Shown here: in pieces, positions 1-6,265 of the stretch
How the letters are laid out: every line of letters starts with the position of its first letter
How positions within the stretch are numbered: position 1 is the stretch's first letter
Source: Euryarchaeota archaeon UBA501
GTDB taxonomy: Archaea > Thermoplasmatota > Poseidoniia > Poseidoniales > Thalassarchaeaceae
Length of the DNA: 6,265 nt
NCBI GenBank assembly: GCA_002505685.1
Contig: DAVT01000093.1
Location: 1 to 6,265, forward strand
Direction: 5' to 3'
The notes under the pieces: model-generated
What the model was told of the DNA's origin: nothing
Database searches by the model: none
The model's input: only the letters and a program-made list of their open reading frames with translations
Translations under genes and position numbers: made by a program

Positions 1-224
1 GCTGCATCCAGTTGAACCGAACCGTCGGCTCGCTTCCGCCCTCCTGTGCCAGCATTGAGTGCAGGGTCGTTTTCCATGACTTCCACGGCAGCGATGACTG
101 CCTCAATCGCCGAACCTCCTGCACTCAGAATCGACCAACCGACATCTGCCGCTCCATCTACCCCGGGTTGGTCCTTTGCCGTGTGACCTGCACCCCCGTG
201 ACAAACGAGCATTGGATTGGTCAT
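1..224 (-). CDS. Ntn-hydrolase asparaginase / isoaspartyl peptidase, N-terminal fragment (cut by window edge)
   Basis: Reading the minus strand from the ATG at 224 gives an open frame of 74 codons that runs off the left edge. The protein begins MTNPMLVCHGGAG and continues with SAIEAVIAAVEVMENDP, NAGTGG and ADGSVQLDA. This order (HGGAG, then a helix with EAV, then NAGTG, then DGSV.LDA) is the N-terminal signature of the plant-type (type 2) asparaginase/isoaspartyl aminopeptidase family. These enzymes cleave themselves to expose a catalytic threonine and hydrolyse L-asparagine and beta-aspartyl dipeptides in the cytoplasm. The self-cleavage site and catalytic threonine lie outside the window, so activity cannot be judged here. 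The start lies 18 bases after the lonB stop codon, with only a weak GGGG as possible ribosome binding site, which suggests co-transcription. A second ATG four codons later is possible, but the first leaves the usual short lead-in before HGGAG. Glycosylasparaginase is a less likely alternative within the same superfamily. Confidence 0.88.
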   Translation of the reverse strand, partial: MTNPMLVCHGGAGHTAKDQPGVDGAADVGWSILSAGGSAIEAVIAAVEVMENDPALNAGTGGRKRADGSVQLDA

Positions 225-242
225 GCAGTTTCCCCGAGTGTG

Positions 243-2312
243 TTATGCAGATGGTTGGCCACTTGGGTTCGGGGTCAATCGATCGATGACTGCACCGAGA
301 CGTTCGACCAAGGAACTCTTTTTCTCGTTTGAGACCAAGGCATTCTCCATCACTTCATCGAGTGTGTCTACGGCGATAACCTCAACTTGGTCCTTGTATA
401 AATCATCAATGAGAACATCCTTCATGTTAGCTCTTGGAATAATCACTCGACTGATTCCGCTCTTAGCCGCGGCCTCTATTTTTGCTGTGACCCCTCCGAT
501 GGGAAGGACTTCCCCTCGAACTGAAAGTGAACCTGTCATGGCCAAATTTTGGTCGATTGGGATGTCCTCAAAGGCTGAAATAATCGCGGTCGCAATCGTG
601 ATGCTGGCGCTATCACCATCGACCCCATGTGTATCCACAAACTGAATGTGAATGTCATAGTCTGCTACATCCTTGCCTGTAAGTTTCTTGATGACTGCAC
701 TGACATTTGTCACGCTCTCTTTGGCCAAGTCGGATAATCCTCCTGTGGCGAAAACGCTGCCAGATTTGGATTGAGTCGGTGTCACCAAAGCTTCGACGGG
801 GAGCATGATTCCACTGAAATCCGACATCCCACTATCGGCTCCAAGTACGGCCAAACCATTGACTCGACCAACCCTCTCTCCACTATTGACTAGCATTGAG
901 TAATCAAGGCGGCGCTCAATCATTCGATCTGCGACCTGTTGTTCCAACGGACGAGCGATTCGTCGTGCTCCAAGAACGTGCTTGCTGGTCACAATTTGTG
1001 CGTTCTCTTCGCAGGCGAGATCACCGGCAATGCGAACCAAGCCACCCAACTCACGTAGGCGAAGAGTAAGCTTGCCCCGACGTCCTGCCCTTCGCTGAGC
1101 CTCCCGCAGGATTATCTCGACGGCAGAACGGTCGAAGTGAGGGATTGGGTTTCCAGTCTTCTTGTTCTGCTCATTGCGAACTTCCTGAGCGATGAAGCGA
1201 ATCAAACGGCGGCGGTTTCGCGCGGTATCACGCATGGTCGAATTCACGTATACTTCGTAGCCATATCCGCGAATTCGACTTCGCAGTGCGGGATGCATGT
1301 GTTGAACAGCATCGAGGTTGCCTGCGGCTACAAGAATGAAATCACAAGGAACTGCTTCGGTCTTGGTCAGCGCGCCGGATGAACGCTCGGAACGACCTGA
1401 AATCGGGAAGGCCTTTTCCTGCATTGCAGTCAGAAGTGCCTGTTGCTCTTCAAGTCGAAGTAGGTTGATTTCATCGATAAACAATACGCCACCATGGGCC
1501 TTGTGAATCGCTCCCGCTTCAACTCGTTCGTGGGCAGGAGTTTCCATTCCACCTGATTGGAAGGGGTCGTGGCGAACGTCGCCTAACAAGCTTCCAGCAA
1601 GTGTTCCTGTCGCATCAACAAATGGCGGCATGTCGCCTCGTTTACGCTTGACCAATAACTTGGGTATTCTAGATTCATCATTGGATACCAATCGATTTTT
1701 GATGAACATATATCCGAATGCGAGAATGAACAAACCAAAGAGGAGCGTGATGATTTCACCTGATTGAATGGTGGCAATCAACAATGCTGCACCGATGAGT
1801 AGGGCGACAAACATCAGTGTTCGACTGGTTCGTTCGCGTTGTTCACGGAGTTGCTCTCGACGGTCCTTGACGATTCGATCCCCCCGGCCAGCAGGTACGG
1901 TTCGAATCCTTGGCTCATTCTCGTCATCGTCGTTTAGATAGCACATGGTGTCTTCAAGCGATTCGGAGGGCATGAGTTCTGTCATTGCCTTGGCCAGCAT
2001 ACTCTTCCCTGTTCCAGGGTCACCGATCATCAGCATGTGGCGGCGTTGTTCAGCTGCTTTCCGAATCACGATGGATGCATCTTCCTGCCCAATAACCTGA
2101 TCCACCAATCTATCGGGAATGGGAACATCTGCTGTGGATTCGAAGGAGATTCGCGACAACCACTCGTCGACTGGTTCCTCGATAATAGGGTCATCTGTTC
2201 CTTCAGCGACAGAACCCAAGCCGAATCCACTTGGTTGGGGTGCTGGTTCAGAGTCATTCTCGATGGTAGTCTCCTCTTCAGGGACCTCTTCATCGAGTTG
2301 TTCGTCCGACAT
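243..2312 (-). CDS. lonB: LonB, membrane-anchored archaeal ATP-dependent Lon protease
   Basis: This 689-residue protein is a complete archaeal-type LonB, an ATP-driven membrane protease that degrades misfolded and regulatory proteins on the cytoplasmic face. An acidic, proline-rich segment covers residues 1 to about 50. The AAA+ module follows: Walker A GDPGTGKS at 97-104, Walker B LFIDE ending at E281, sensor-1 asparagine N332 in AAGN, arginine-finger region LRSRIRGYGYEV near 343-354, and sensor-2 region LTLRLRELGGLVR near 415-427. Two membrane helices (about 166-184 and 187-205) are inserted between Walker A and Walker B, which is diagnostic for LonB against soluble bacterial LonA. The protease domain carries HGVDGDSAS with nucleophile S568 and GGVTAKIEAA with K611, forming the Ser-Lys dyad. 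All key residues are present. I chose the ATG at 2312 over the in-frame GTG at 2318 because the GTG lies inside the ribosome binding site. The asparaginase-family gene follows after 18 bases, and trmI diverges upstream. Confidence 0.97.
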   Translation of the reverse strand: MSDEQLDEEVPEEETTIENDSEPAPQPSGFGLGSVAEGTDDPIIEEPVDEWLSRISFESTADVPIPDRLVDQVIGQEDASIVIRKAAEQRRHMLMIGDPGTGKSMLAKAMTELMPSESLEDTMCYLNDDDENEPRIRTVPAGRGDRIVKDRREQLREQRERTSRTLMFVALLIGAALLIATIQSGEIITLLFGLFILAFGYMFIKNRLVSNDESRIPKLLVKRKRGDMPPFVDATGTLAGSLLGDVRHDPFQSGGMETPAHERVEAGAIHKAHGGVLFIDEINLLRLEEQQALLTAMQEKAFPISGRSERSSGALTKTEAVPCDFILVAAGNLDAVQHMHPALRSRIRGYGYEVYVNSTMRDTARNRRRLIRFIAQEVRNEQNKKTGNPIPHFDRSAVEIILREAQRRAGRRGKLTLRLRELGGLVRIAGDLACEENAQIVTSKHVLGARRIARPLEQQVADRMIERRLDYSMLVNSGERVGRVNGLAVLGADSGMSDFSGIMLPVEALVTPTQSKSGSVFATGGLSDLAKESVTNVSAVIKKLTGKDVADYDIHIQFVDTHGVDGDSASITIATAIISAFEDIPIDQNLAMTGSLSVRGEVLPIGGVTAKIEAAAKSGISRVIIPRANMKDVLIDDLYKDQVEVIAVDTLDEVMENALVSNEKKSSLVERLGAVIDRLTPNPSGQPSA

Positions 2313-2315
2313 ACG

Positions 2316-2324
2316 CACCTCTCC
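2316..2324 (-). promoter_or_regulatory. Ribosome binding site of lonB
   Basis: The minus strand reads GGAGAGGTG just before CGT and the ATG at 2312. Both GGAG (8 bases before the ATG) and AGGTG (3 bases before) can pair with the 3' end of 16S rRNA. The in-frame GTG at 2318-2316 is itself the end of this motif, so it is unlikely to be the start codon. Confidence 0.7.
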
Positions 2325-2378
2325 AGTATAGTTCTGGGGCTCGGCTTCGTTCTTGAATGTGTGCTCTGCCTACTTCGG

Positions 2379-2410
2379 TCGCCCATGGGGGCTAAAGCCC
2401 CCTTGGGCGG
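2379..2410. other. Strong GC-rich intergenic hairpin between lonB and trmI
   Basis: The arms GCCCATGGGGGC (2381-2392) and GCCCCCTTGGGC (2397-2408) pair over 12 positions with a single T-T mismatch and enclose a TAAA loop. One C-G pair and one T-G wobble extend the stem outwards. The inverted repeat is symmetric, so RNA from either strand could fold. It sits 69 bases upstream of the lonB ATG and 124 bases upstream of the trmI ATG. No gene reads into it from close by and no T-run follows, so an ordinary terminator is unlikely. It could be a 5' leader structure of lonB or trmI mRNA, a protein-binding palindrome, or one copy of a dispersed palindromic repeat. The structure is read directly from the sequence; its role is unknown. 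Confidence 0.75.
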
Positions 2411-2429
2411 GTACAATCCATGCATCGGC

Positions 2430-2442
2430 GATTTGATATTGG
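2430..2442. promoter_or_regulatory. Weak AT-rich promoter candidate in the divergent intergenic region
   Basis: GATTTGATATTGG is the most AT-rich stretch between the two divergent genes and resembles a poor archaeal TATA box on either strand. If used for trmI, transcription would start near 2462 and leave a leader of about 70 bases. If used for lonB, the leader would be roughly 100 bases and would include the 2379-2410 hairpin. There is no convincing BRE next to it and no better TATA box at leaderless distance from either start codon. This is a tentative call. Confidence 0.2.
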
Positions 2443-2517
2443 AAACATGAGTCGCGTCAACTACACTCAGTCGCCTCAGGGTCGACACCTTGCTTGCAGG
2501 GTTGTGTTCTTCGGAAC

Positions 2518-2522
2518 GAGGA
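2518..2522 (+). promoter_or_regulatory. Ribosome binding site of trmI
   Basis: GAGGA ends 9 bases before the ATG at 2532, a good Shine-Dalgarno distance. It supports that ATG over the in-frame TTG at 2490, which would add 14 residues with no resemblance to the family N-terminus. Confidence 0.55.
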
Positions 2523-2531
2523 TGTGGAAAA

Positions 2532-3305
2532 ATGGCGAAATATACAGCACTTAGGGAAGATGATGGTAGGACCTACATCGTCCCTTTACAAGATGAAGAA
2601 ATTAAAGTCAAGGGAATCGGACGCATTTGTCCGACCAAAGTCCTAGAGAATACAAGTGATGGCGAACGCGTCACGATTGGACAAAAGGTACTCACAAGGA
2701 TAGAGGTAGGCCTACCTGAACTTCGCAAAGGAATGAAACGTAGAGCCCAAATCATCAACCCGAAAGATGCGGGTTTTTTGTTGGCTTGGATGGGAATTGG
2801 TTCGGGACAATGTGTTCTTGAAGCCGGCCATGGATCAGGAGGTTTGGCGTTGCATCTAGCCAATGTTTTGGGCAATAATGGGACCCTTGTTTCTGTTGAA
2901 AATCGCCCTGAGCACGCAGAGGTTGGGCGCGAGAACATGCTGAGGGCTTCGAATTCTCTGAAAGAATTCCCCAATTGGACCCTGATTGAGGCTGATATCT
3001 CAGAAGTTTCATTTGACGGAATCGTCGACAAGTTCGATGCCATAATCCTCGATCTACCAGAACCATGGCCTGTAATCTCCACACTTGCAAAGAAACTACG
3101 TCATGGAGGAAGAATCGCCTGTTATTGTCCCGTTTCCACTCAACTAGAGAAAGCATGGGAGGCCTGTGAAGAGGCTGGACTCCATGTGGATTGGGCTGGG
3201 GAAATGATGGAACGTGTTTGGACGAAAGCCAGTCGTGGCGGTGTGAGACCTGGCAACACCCCTATGGGGCACACGGCATTCTTGCTAATTGCTGAACGAA
3301 ATTAG
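2532..3305 (+). CDS. trmI: TrmI, tRNA (adenine-N1)-methyltransferase (m1A57/m1A58)
   Basis: This 257-residue class I S-adenosylmethionine-dependent methyltransferase matches the TrmI family, which places m1A at position 58, and in archaea also 57, of the tRNA T-loop, usually as a tetramer. Family members are about 250-280 residues, so this one is full length. A small N-terminal beta domain (about 1-65) precedes the family sequence MKRRAQIINPKDA at 68-80. The SAM-binding motif VLEAGHGSGG is at 95-104, the ribose-binding acidic residue is E123 in VSVENR, motif III is ADIS at 154-157, and motif IV is DLPEPW at 174-179. RP at 239-240 and GHTAFLL at 246-252 form the conserved C-terminal end. One oddity is histidine in motif I where TrmI proteins usually have threonine (EAGTGSG). 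The gene diverges from lonB, and its TAG stop overlaps the stop of the convergent surface-protein gene. Confidence 0.95.
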   Translation: MAKYTALREDDGRTYIVPLQDEEIKVKGIGRICPTKVLENTSDGERVTIGQKVLTRIEVGLPELRKGMKRRAQIINPKDAGFLLAWMGIGSGQCVLEAGHGSGGLALHLANVLGNNGTLVSVENRPEHAEVGRENMLRASNSLKEFPNWTLIEADISEVSFDGIVDKFDAIILDLPEPWPVISTLAKKLRHGGRIACYCPVSTQLEKAWEACEEAGLHVDWAGEMMERVWTKASRGGVRPGNTPMGHTAFLLIAERN

Positions 3306-6265
3306 TCGTCTTCCCGGGGTAGCATAACTCGGTTCATCTCTTCACACGTTGGGCATTTGAATCGATAAGGGGCTTCCTTGTCAGTAGGCAATCGAATACG
3401 CGACTCACAAGCGTGACAACGTGCTGTACCGTCTTCATCTGCTCGAATTTCCCCGTGCCTCAAATCGGCATCCTTGTTCTCTTCTTCAGCAGCTTCTTCC
3501 CAGGCATCTTGAGCACTCTTCTTTGAGCGCATATTGGAACTGTAGCGCATCCACATGATGAGGAGGGCTGCAAACAACCAACCGGAAATCATGGCGATTG
3601 CCAAACTTGCTGCGTTGACCATAGGGCCTCCACTCCACAATTCGGCTTCGGTAGGAGGAGCCTCATCAAATTCCACTTCGAGAGTATTTGTGTCACTACT
3701 GACCATGAATCCTTGGCCACCCGATAGTGATCCACTCGCTTCAATTCGAACCTCGATCGTGCCAATGGTTGGTTCACCCGCTGGTTGTAGAGTCAGTGAA
3801 TATGTTGCAACACCAAGTGGAGCCACCGAGAAGACGCGCTGCGTTTGATTTTCTTCAATAAAAGTCCAGTTTGTACCCAAATCCTTCACGTGCTCTCCTG
3901 CTAGGTGAAGGAATCCTGAAACTTGTTCATTTCCGTCATTTCGGATGGTCACTGTGTATGTGGCTGAACTGTTCCAAGGTAGAGACCAATCATCCCCACT
4001 CATGGTTACTTCAAGAAGCGGACCACCATTCGCACTACGCTTCGGTTCGATTTCAATATCGACTGAAGATATCGAACTGATGCTTGAATTCGCCAAGGAT
4101 GTGGCAGTGAATGCAATGGTGTGCGTACCTGCAAGTAAGCCACTTTCAGCTGTACAGGTTACCGCATGACTTTCCGCAGCCGCACCTGCAGCGAGCGTTG
4201 TTTGGCTGGGATGGTTACATGCAAAACCTGAGGGGCCAGTGACCAAAAGTGTGTCATCCGCTTCACCTAGATTTGCAAGGAACAGCGTAAGGGATACACT
4301 GCCTTCAGCGGGCATTGATACCGCGTTGGTCGTCACTGTTGCCTGCACGGAGACGGAGGGCATTGTCGCGTGAAGTTGAACTGAATCTGTGACTTGATCG
4401 TCGTTTTCGCTCTCTGCGATAAGTGTCATCGTGACATCACCGCTGGCTCCTGTTCGGCGCAAAGTGATGCTAACCTCGCCGCTTTCCCCTGAGGTCAGTG
4501 TCAAGGTTTGAGGTGAAATTCCCACTTCGAATCCTGAGGCTCCTGTGAGCGTTATTGCGAACGTGTCGGGTTCGTTTCCATCATTGATGACTGTGGCAGA
4601 AAACACCGCGTCGGCTCCGCTGGACACTGGTAGAGAATCACCGGCAACCAAAAGTCGGACTTCTGCTCTTTGATTGACCTGAGCATCAATAGATAGTGAA
4701 TCCCAAGTCGACCCATCATCGGGATTGATGGCCAGTACTGTGAAGGTGTACGTTCCTGAGGCGATGTCATCGTCGATTCCAACCGTCATCGATAAATCCG
4801 AACCGGAACCGTCTGCTGGAATCACAACGGTATCACCGACTGATATGGTGAATCCTGCTGGTGCATCCCGCCAATCCAAGGTTGCATTGGCGGATCCAGT
4901 ACCATCATTTGTCAATGTGAAATCAATTGTTGTTGGCGAATCTGCACCTACGCTGAATGCGCCCCCGAGAGGACCTGTCATCCAAATGGATGACCATGGA
5001 AGAATATCGACTGTTGTATTCAATTCAAGGGTTGCAGTTCCTCCTTGAGTTTCGGCGATAATGGAAACGACCTGAGCGCCCACAAGATTTGTGTCGCTGG
5101 CAACCGAGGTAGACCATGTCAAATCGATGCTATCCCCTGAAAGTACTTCGACGAAATTCGAGCTCGTGGAAATTGTGAGTTCATCTGAATTGCCGGAAAT
5201 TCGCAAGTGTGTGGATTCAGTTCCAGTGTTTCGAATTGTCACAGTTCCTGAAGTTGAGCCACCCGGTTCTAGAACAACCGATTCAGCATCTACGAGTTCA
5301 AGGCCATGAGCCACTCCAACGACAATGGTGTGAACATAGTCATAGGACATTTCAGAAATCTCATCCCAAGCGTTGAGAGTAAGTTCGCAAGAATCTCCTT
5401 GACTGGCATCCTCATCGATTTGAACATCAACTGTGATGGATTCATTGTCAAGCGATGCAAGGCGAGAACCATCTGCTTCGGATGCATCCATGCTTGATGT
5501 ACAGTGTCCACTATCGGAAACCGAATAGAGAGATTCTGCTTCAGAAGAACCTGCATTATGGATTTCAAATGTCGTACTACCAGTCGCATTCGGTAACCAA
5601 TTGTTTGTTGAATCCATAGCTGACATGGTCAGGTTATGAGACCCATTCACTTGAACCACAATGGTTTCGGATATGGAAAAGTTGCCCATGGCAGAGCCAG
5701 CAGACAAGAGGAACCCGTAATCACCGGGGGATTCCCCGCTGGGCACACTGATTCGCAACGTACTCATCCGAACCTCGCCAGCACTCATGTTCTCCAGTGT
5801 TGATGTCATCCAGCGAACGTCCCATCCCGCAGGTACTGAACGCCCCATTGTGGTCCCATTGCCTCCACCGTTGCCGCTGCTCACTGTCATGCAAGTTGTC
5901 GCGTTGGATAATGCCGAGAGATTTTGGCTCAGTGTTGCAGAAATGCACCATTCACCAGCAGACAAATTCCAGGAATGGTTCCAAGAGTAATTGCTACCAT
6001 TACTTGTCCAATTGTAAACTCCAGCATCATGTGGTAAAATAGATCCATTCTGTTGTAAGGTCCAATCGACAAAATAGGTGAGATTTGCTGTCAAGTTGAC
6101 CGAATCCAATTGAGCGGTTAAGTTGGTTGAAATCGCACTGAGGTGGGCGAAGAATTCAGTAGGGCCAACAGTTGCATTCCCTGTTCCGTTGCTGGAATTG
6201 TTCCCACCACTATTGTTGCCAGAATTGTTCCCACCATTGCCACCACTATTGTTGCCAGAATTGTT
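3302..6265 (-). CDS. Giant glycosylated cell-surface stalk protein with C-terminal membrane helix and cytoplasmic zinc ribbon (N-terminus beyond window)
   Basis: The frame stays open from the stop at 3302 to the right edge, giving the last 987 residues. There is no methionine start: the TTG at 6109 is only an internal leucine codon. The visible part begins with an Asn/Gly/Ser linker (1-33). A sequon-rich region follows to about 226, and then several beta-sandwich repeats of the NEW3/CARDB/Ig-like kind to about 865, with phrases such as TVTIRNTGTES, DFTLTNDGTGS, ATVINDGNEPD and TVTIRNDGNEQ. A membrane helix lies near 882-907, followed by basic residues and an acidic Glu-rich stretch. The tail is a zinc ribbon with C950-x2-C953 and C971-x2-C974. 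Extracellular cysteines fall into three pairs (107/125, 255/293, 683/704), suggesting disulfides. By topology the repeats are outside and the ribbon is in the cytoplasm. The specific function, whether adhesin, S-layer-associated stalk or binding protein, cannot be told from this sequence. Confidence 0.9.
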   Translation of the reverse strand, partial: NNSGNNSGGNGGNNSGNNSGGNNSSNGTGNATVGPTEFFAHLSAISTNLTAQLDSVNLTANLTYFVDWTLQQNGSILPHDAGVYNWTSNGSNYSWNHSWNLSAGEWCISATLSQNLSALSNATTCMTVSSGNGGGNGTTMGRSVPAGWDVRWMTSTLENMSAGEVRMSTLRISVPSGESPGDYGFLLSAGSAMGNFSISETIVVQVNGSHNLTMSAMDSTNNWLPNATGSTTFEIHNAGSSEAESLYSVSDSGHCTSSMDASEADGSRLASLDNESITVDVQIDEDASQGDSCELTLNAWDEISEMSYDYVHTIVVGVAHGLELVDAESVVLEPGGSTSGTVTIRNTGTESTHLRISGNSDELTISTSSNFVEVLSGDSIDLTWSTSVASDTNLVGAQVVSIIAETQGGTATLELNTTVDILPWSSIWMTGPLGGAFSVGADSPTTIDFTLTNDGTGSANATLDWRDAPAGFTISVGDTVVIPADGSGSDLSMTVGIDDDIASGTYTFTVLAINPDDGSTWDSLSIDAQVNQRAEVRLLVAGDSLPVSSGADAVFSATVINDGNEPDTFAITLTGASGFEVGISPQTLTLTSGESGEVSITLRRTGASGDVTMTLIAESENDDQVTDSVQLHATMPSVSVQATVTTNAVSMPAEGSVSLTLFLANLGEADDTLLVTGPSGFACNHPSQTTLAAGAAAESHAVTCTAESGLLAGTHTIAFTATSLANSSISSISSVDIEIEPKRSANGGPLLEVTMSGDDWSLPWNSSATYTVTIRNDGNEQVSGFLHLAGEHVKDLGTNWTFIEENQTQRVFSVAPLGVATYSLTLQPAGEPTIGTIEVRIEASGSLSGGQGFMVSSDTNTLEVEFDEAPPTEAELWSGGPMVNAASLAIAMISGWLFAALLIMWMRYSSNMRSKKSAQDAWEEAAEEENKDADLRHGEIRADEDGTARCHACESRIRLPTDKEAPYRFKCPTCEEMNRVMLPREDD
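6197..6265. repeat. Short tandem repeat encoding an Asn/Gly/Ser linker
   Basis: The region consists of degenerate 12-base units (plus-strand forms ATTGTTCCCACC, ATTGTTGCCAGA, ATTGCCACCACT), with one 15-base variant. A 26-base stretch at 6204-6229 recurs exactly at 6240-6265, a period of 36 bases. Read on the minus strand, the units encode peptides of the NNSG and NNGG type inside the surface protein. The array runs off the right edge, so its full length is unknown. It probably serves as a flexible, glycosylated hinge, and such repeats can change copy number by slippage. Confidence 0.85.

Noticed and set aside
12..332. Plus-strand open frame of 106 codons at the left edge
   Set aside because: It lies antisense to the asparaginase fragment and the lonB end. 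Its translation looks like a Cys/Arg-rich shadow frame with no family resemblance, while the opposite strand gives clear conserved motifs.
2381..2408. The intergenic hairpin as a transcription terminator
   Set aside because: Both flanking genes read away from it, and no T-run follows either arm, so no transcript is expected to end here.
2066..2488. Minus-strand open frame of 140 codons across the intergenic region and lonB N-terminus
   Set aside because: It overlaps lonB in another frame, has no recognised motifs, and reads through the hairpin. It is a shadow frame.
2490..2531. Extended trmI start at the TTG at 2490
   Set aside because: The extra 14 residues (MLAGLCSSERGCGK) do not resemble the family N-terminus, and the ATG at 2532 has a well-spaced GAGGA.
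2447..2554. Small plus-strand ORF of 35 codons starting MSRVNYTQ and overlapping the trmI start out of frame
   Set aside because: It has no ribosome binding site of note and no recognisable protein character, and it ends inside trmI. It could act as an upstream ORF only if the trmI transcript starts before 2447, which is not shown.
6107..6109. TTG at 6109 as the start of the surface-protein gene
   Set aside because: The frame continues without a stop to the window edge and encodes an Asn/Gly/Ser linker with the same sequon-rich character, so the true start lies outside.
1..6265. Defence system, mobile element, CRISPR array or RNA gene
   Set aside because: All long open frames with protein character are accounted for by four genes. 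No spaced direct repeats, transposase motifs, tRNA cloverleaf or rRNA stretch was seen; the only direct repeat is the coding linker at the right edge.

Overview
The window looks like chromosomal DNA of an archaeon, most likely a marine member of the Thermoplasmatota (Poseidoniales/Marine Group II or a relative). The evidence is a membrane-anchored archaeal-type LonB protease, an archaeal-type TrmI tRNA methyltransferase, and a very large secreted protein built of beta-sandwich repeats with many N-glycosylation sequons and a cytoplasmic zinc-ribbon tail. The lineage is inferred from protein character only. No rRNA, tRNA, CRISPR array, transposase or integrase is visible.

Layout, left to right. 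(1) Positions 1-224, minus strand: the first 74 codons of an Ntn-hydrolase asparaginase/isoaspartyl peptidase, cut by the window edge. (2) Positions 243-2312, minus strand: complete lonB, 18 bases upstream of the asparaginase and probably in one operon with it. (3) Positions 2313-2531: a 219-base divergent intergenic region with ribosome binding sites for both flanking genes, a strong GC-rich hairpin and one weak AT-rich promoter candidate. (4) Positions 2532-3305, plus strand: trmI. (5) Positions 3302-6265, minus strand: the C-terminal 987 residues of a giant cell-surface protein whose start lies beyond the right edge. Its stop codon overlaps the trmI stop codon by 4 bases.

How the genes may work together. 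LonB degrades misfolded and membrane proteins. The asparaginase-family enzyme could remove the isoaspartyl dipeptides left when damaged proteins are degraded, so the lonB operon may be a protein quality-control unit. TrmI methylates the T-loop of tRNA and is housekeeping. The surface protein is probably a glycosylated stalk on the outside of the cell. I see no defence system or mobile element. The most unusual items are the surface protein's architecture (sequons concentrated away from the membrane, Asn/Gly/Ser repeat linker, cytoplasmic zinc ribbon), the intergenic hairpin and the overlapping convergent stop codons.
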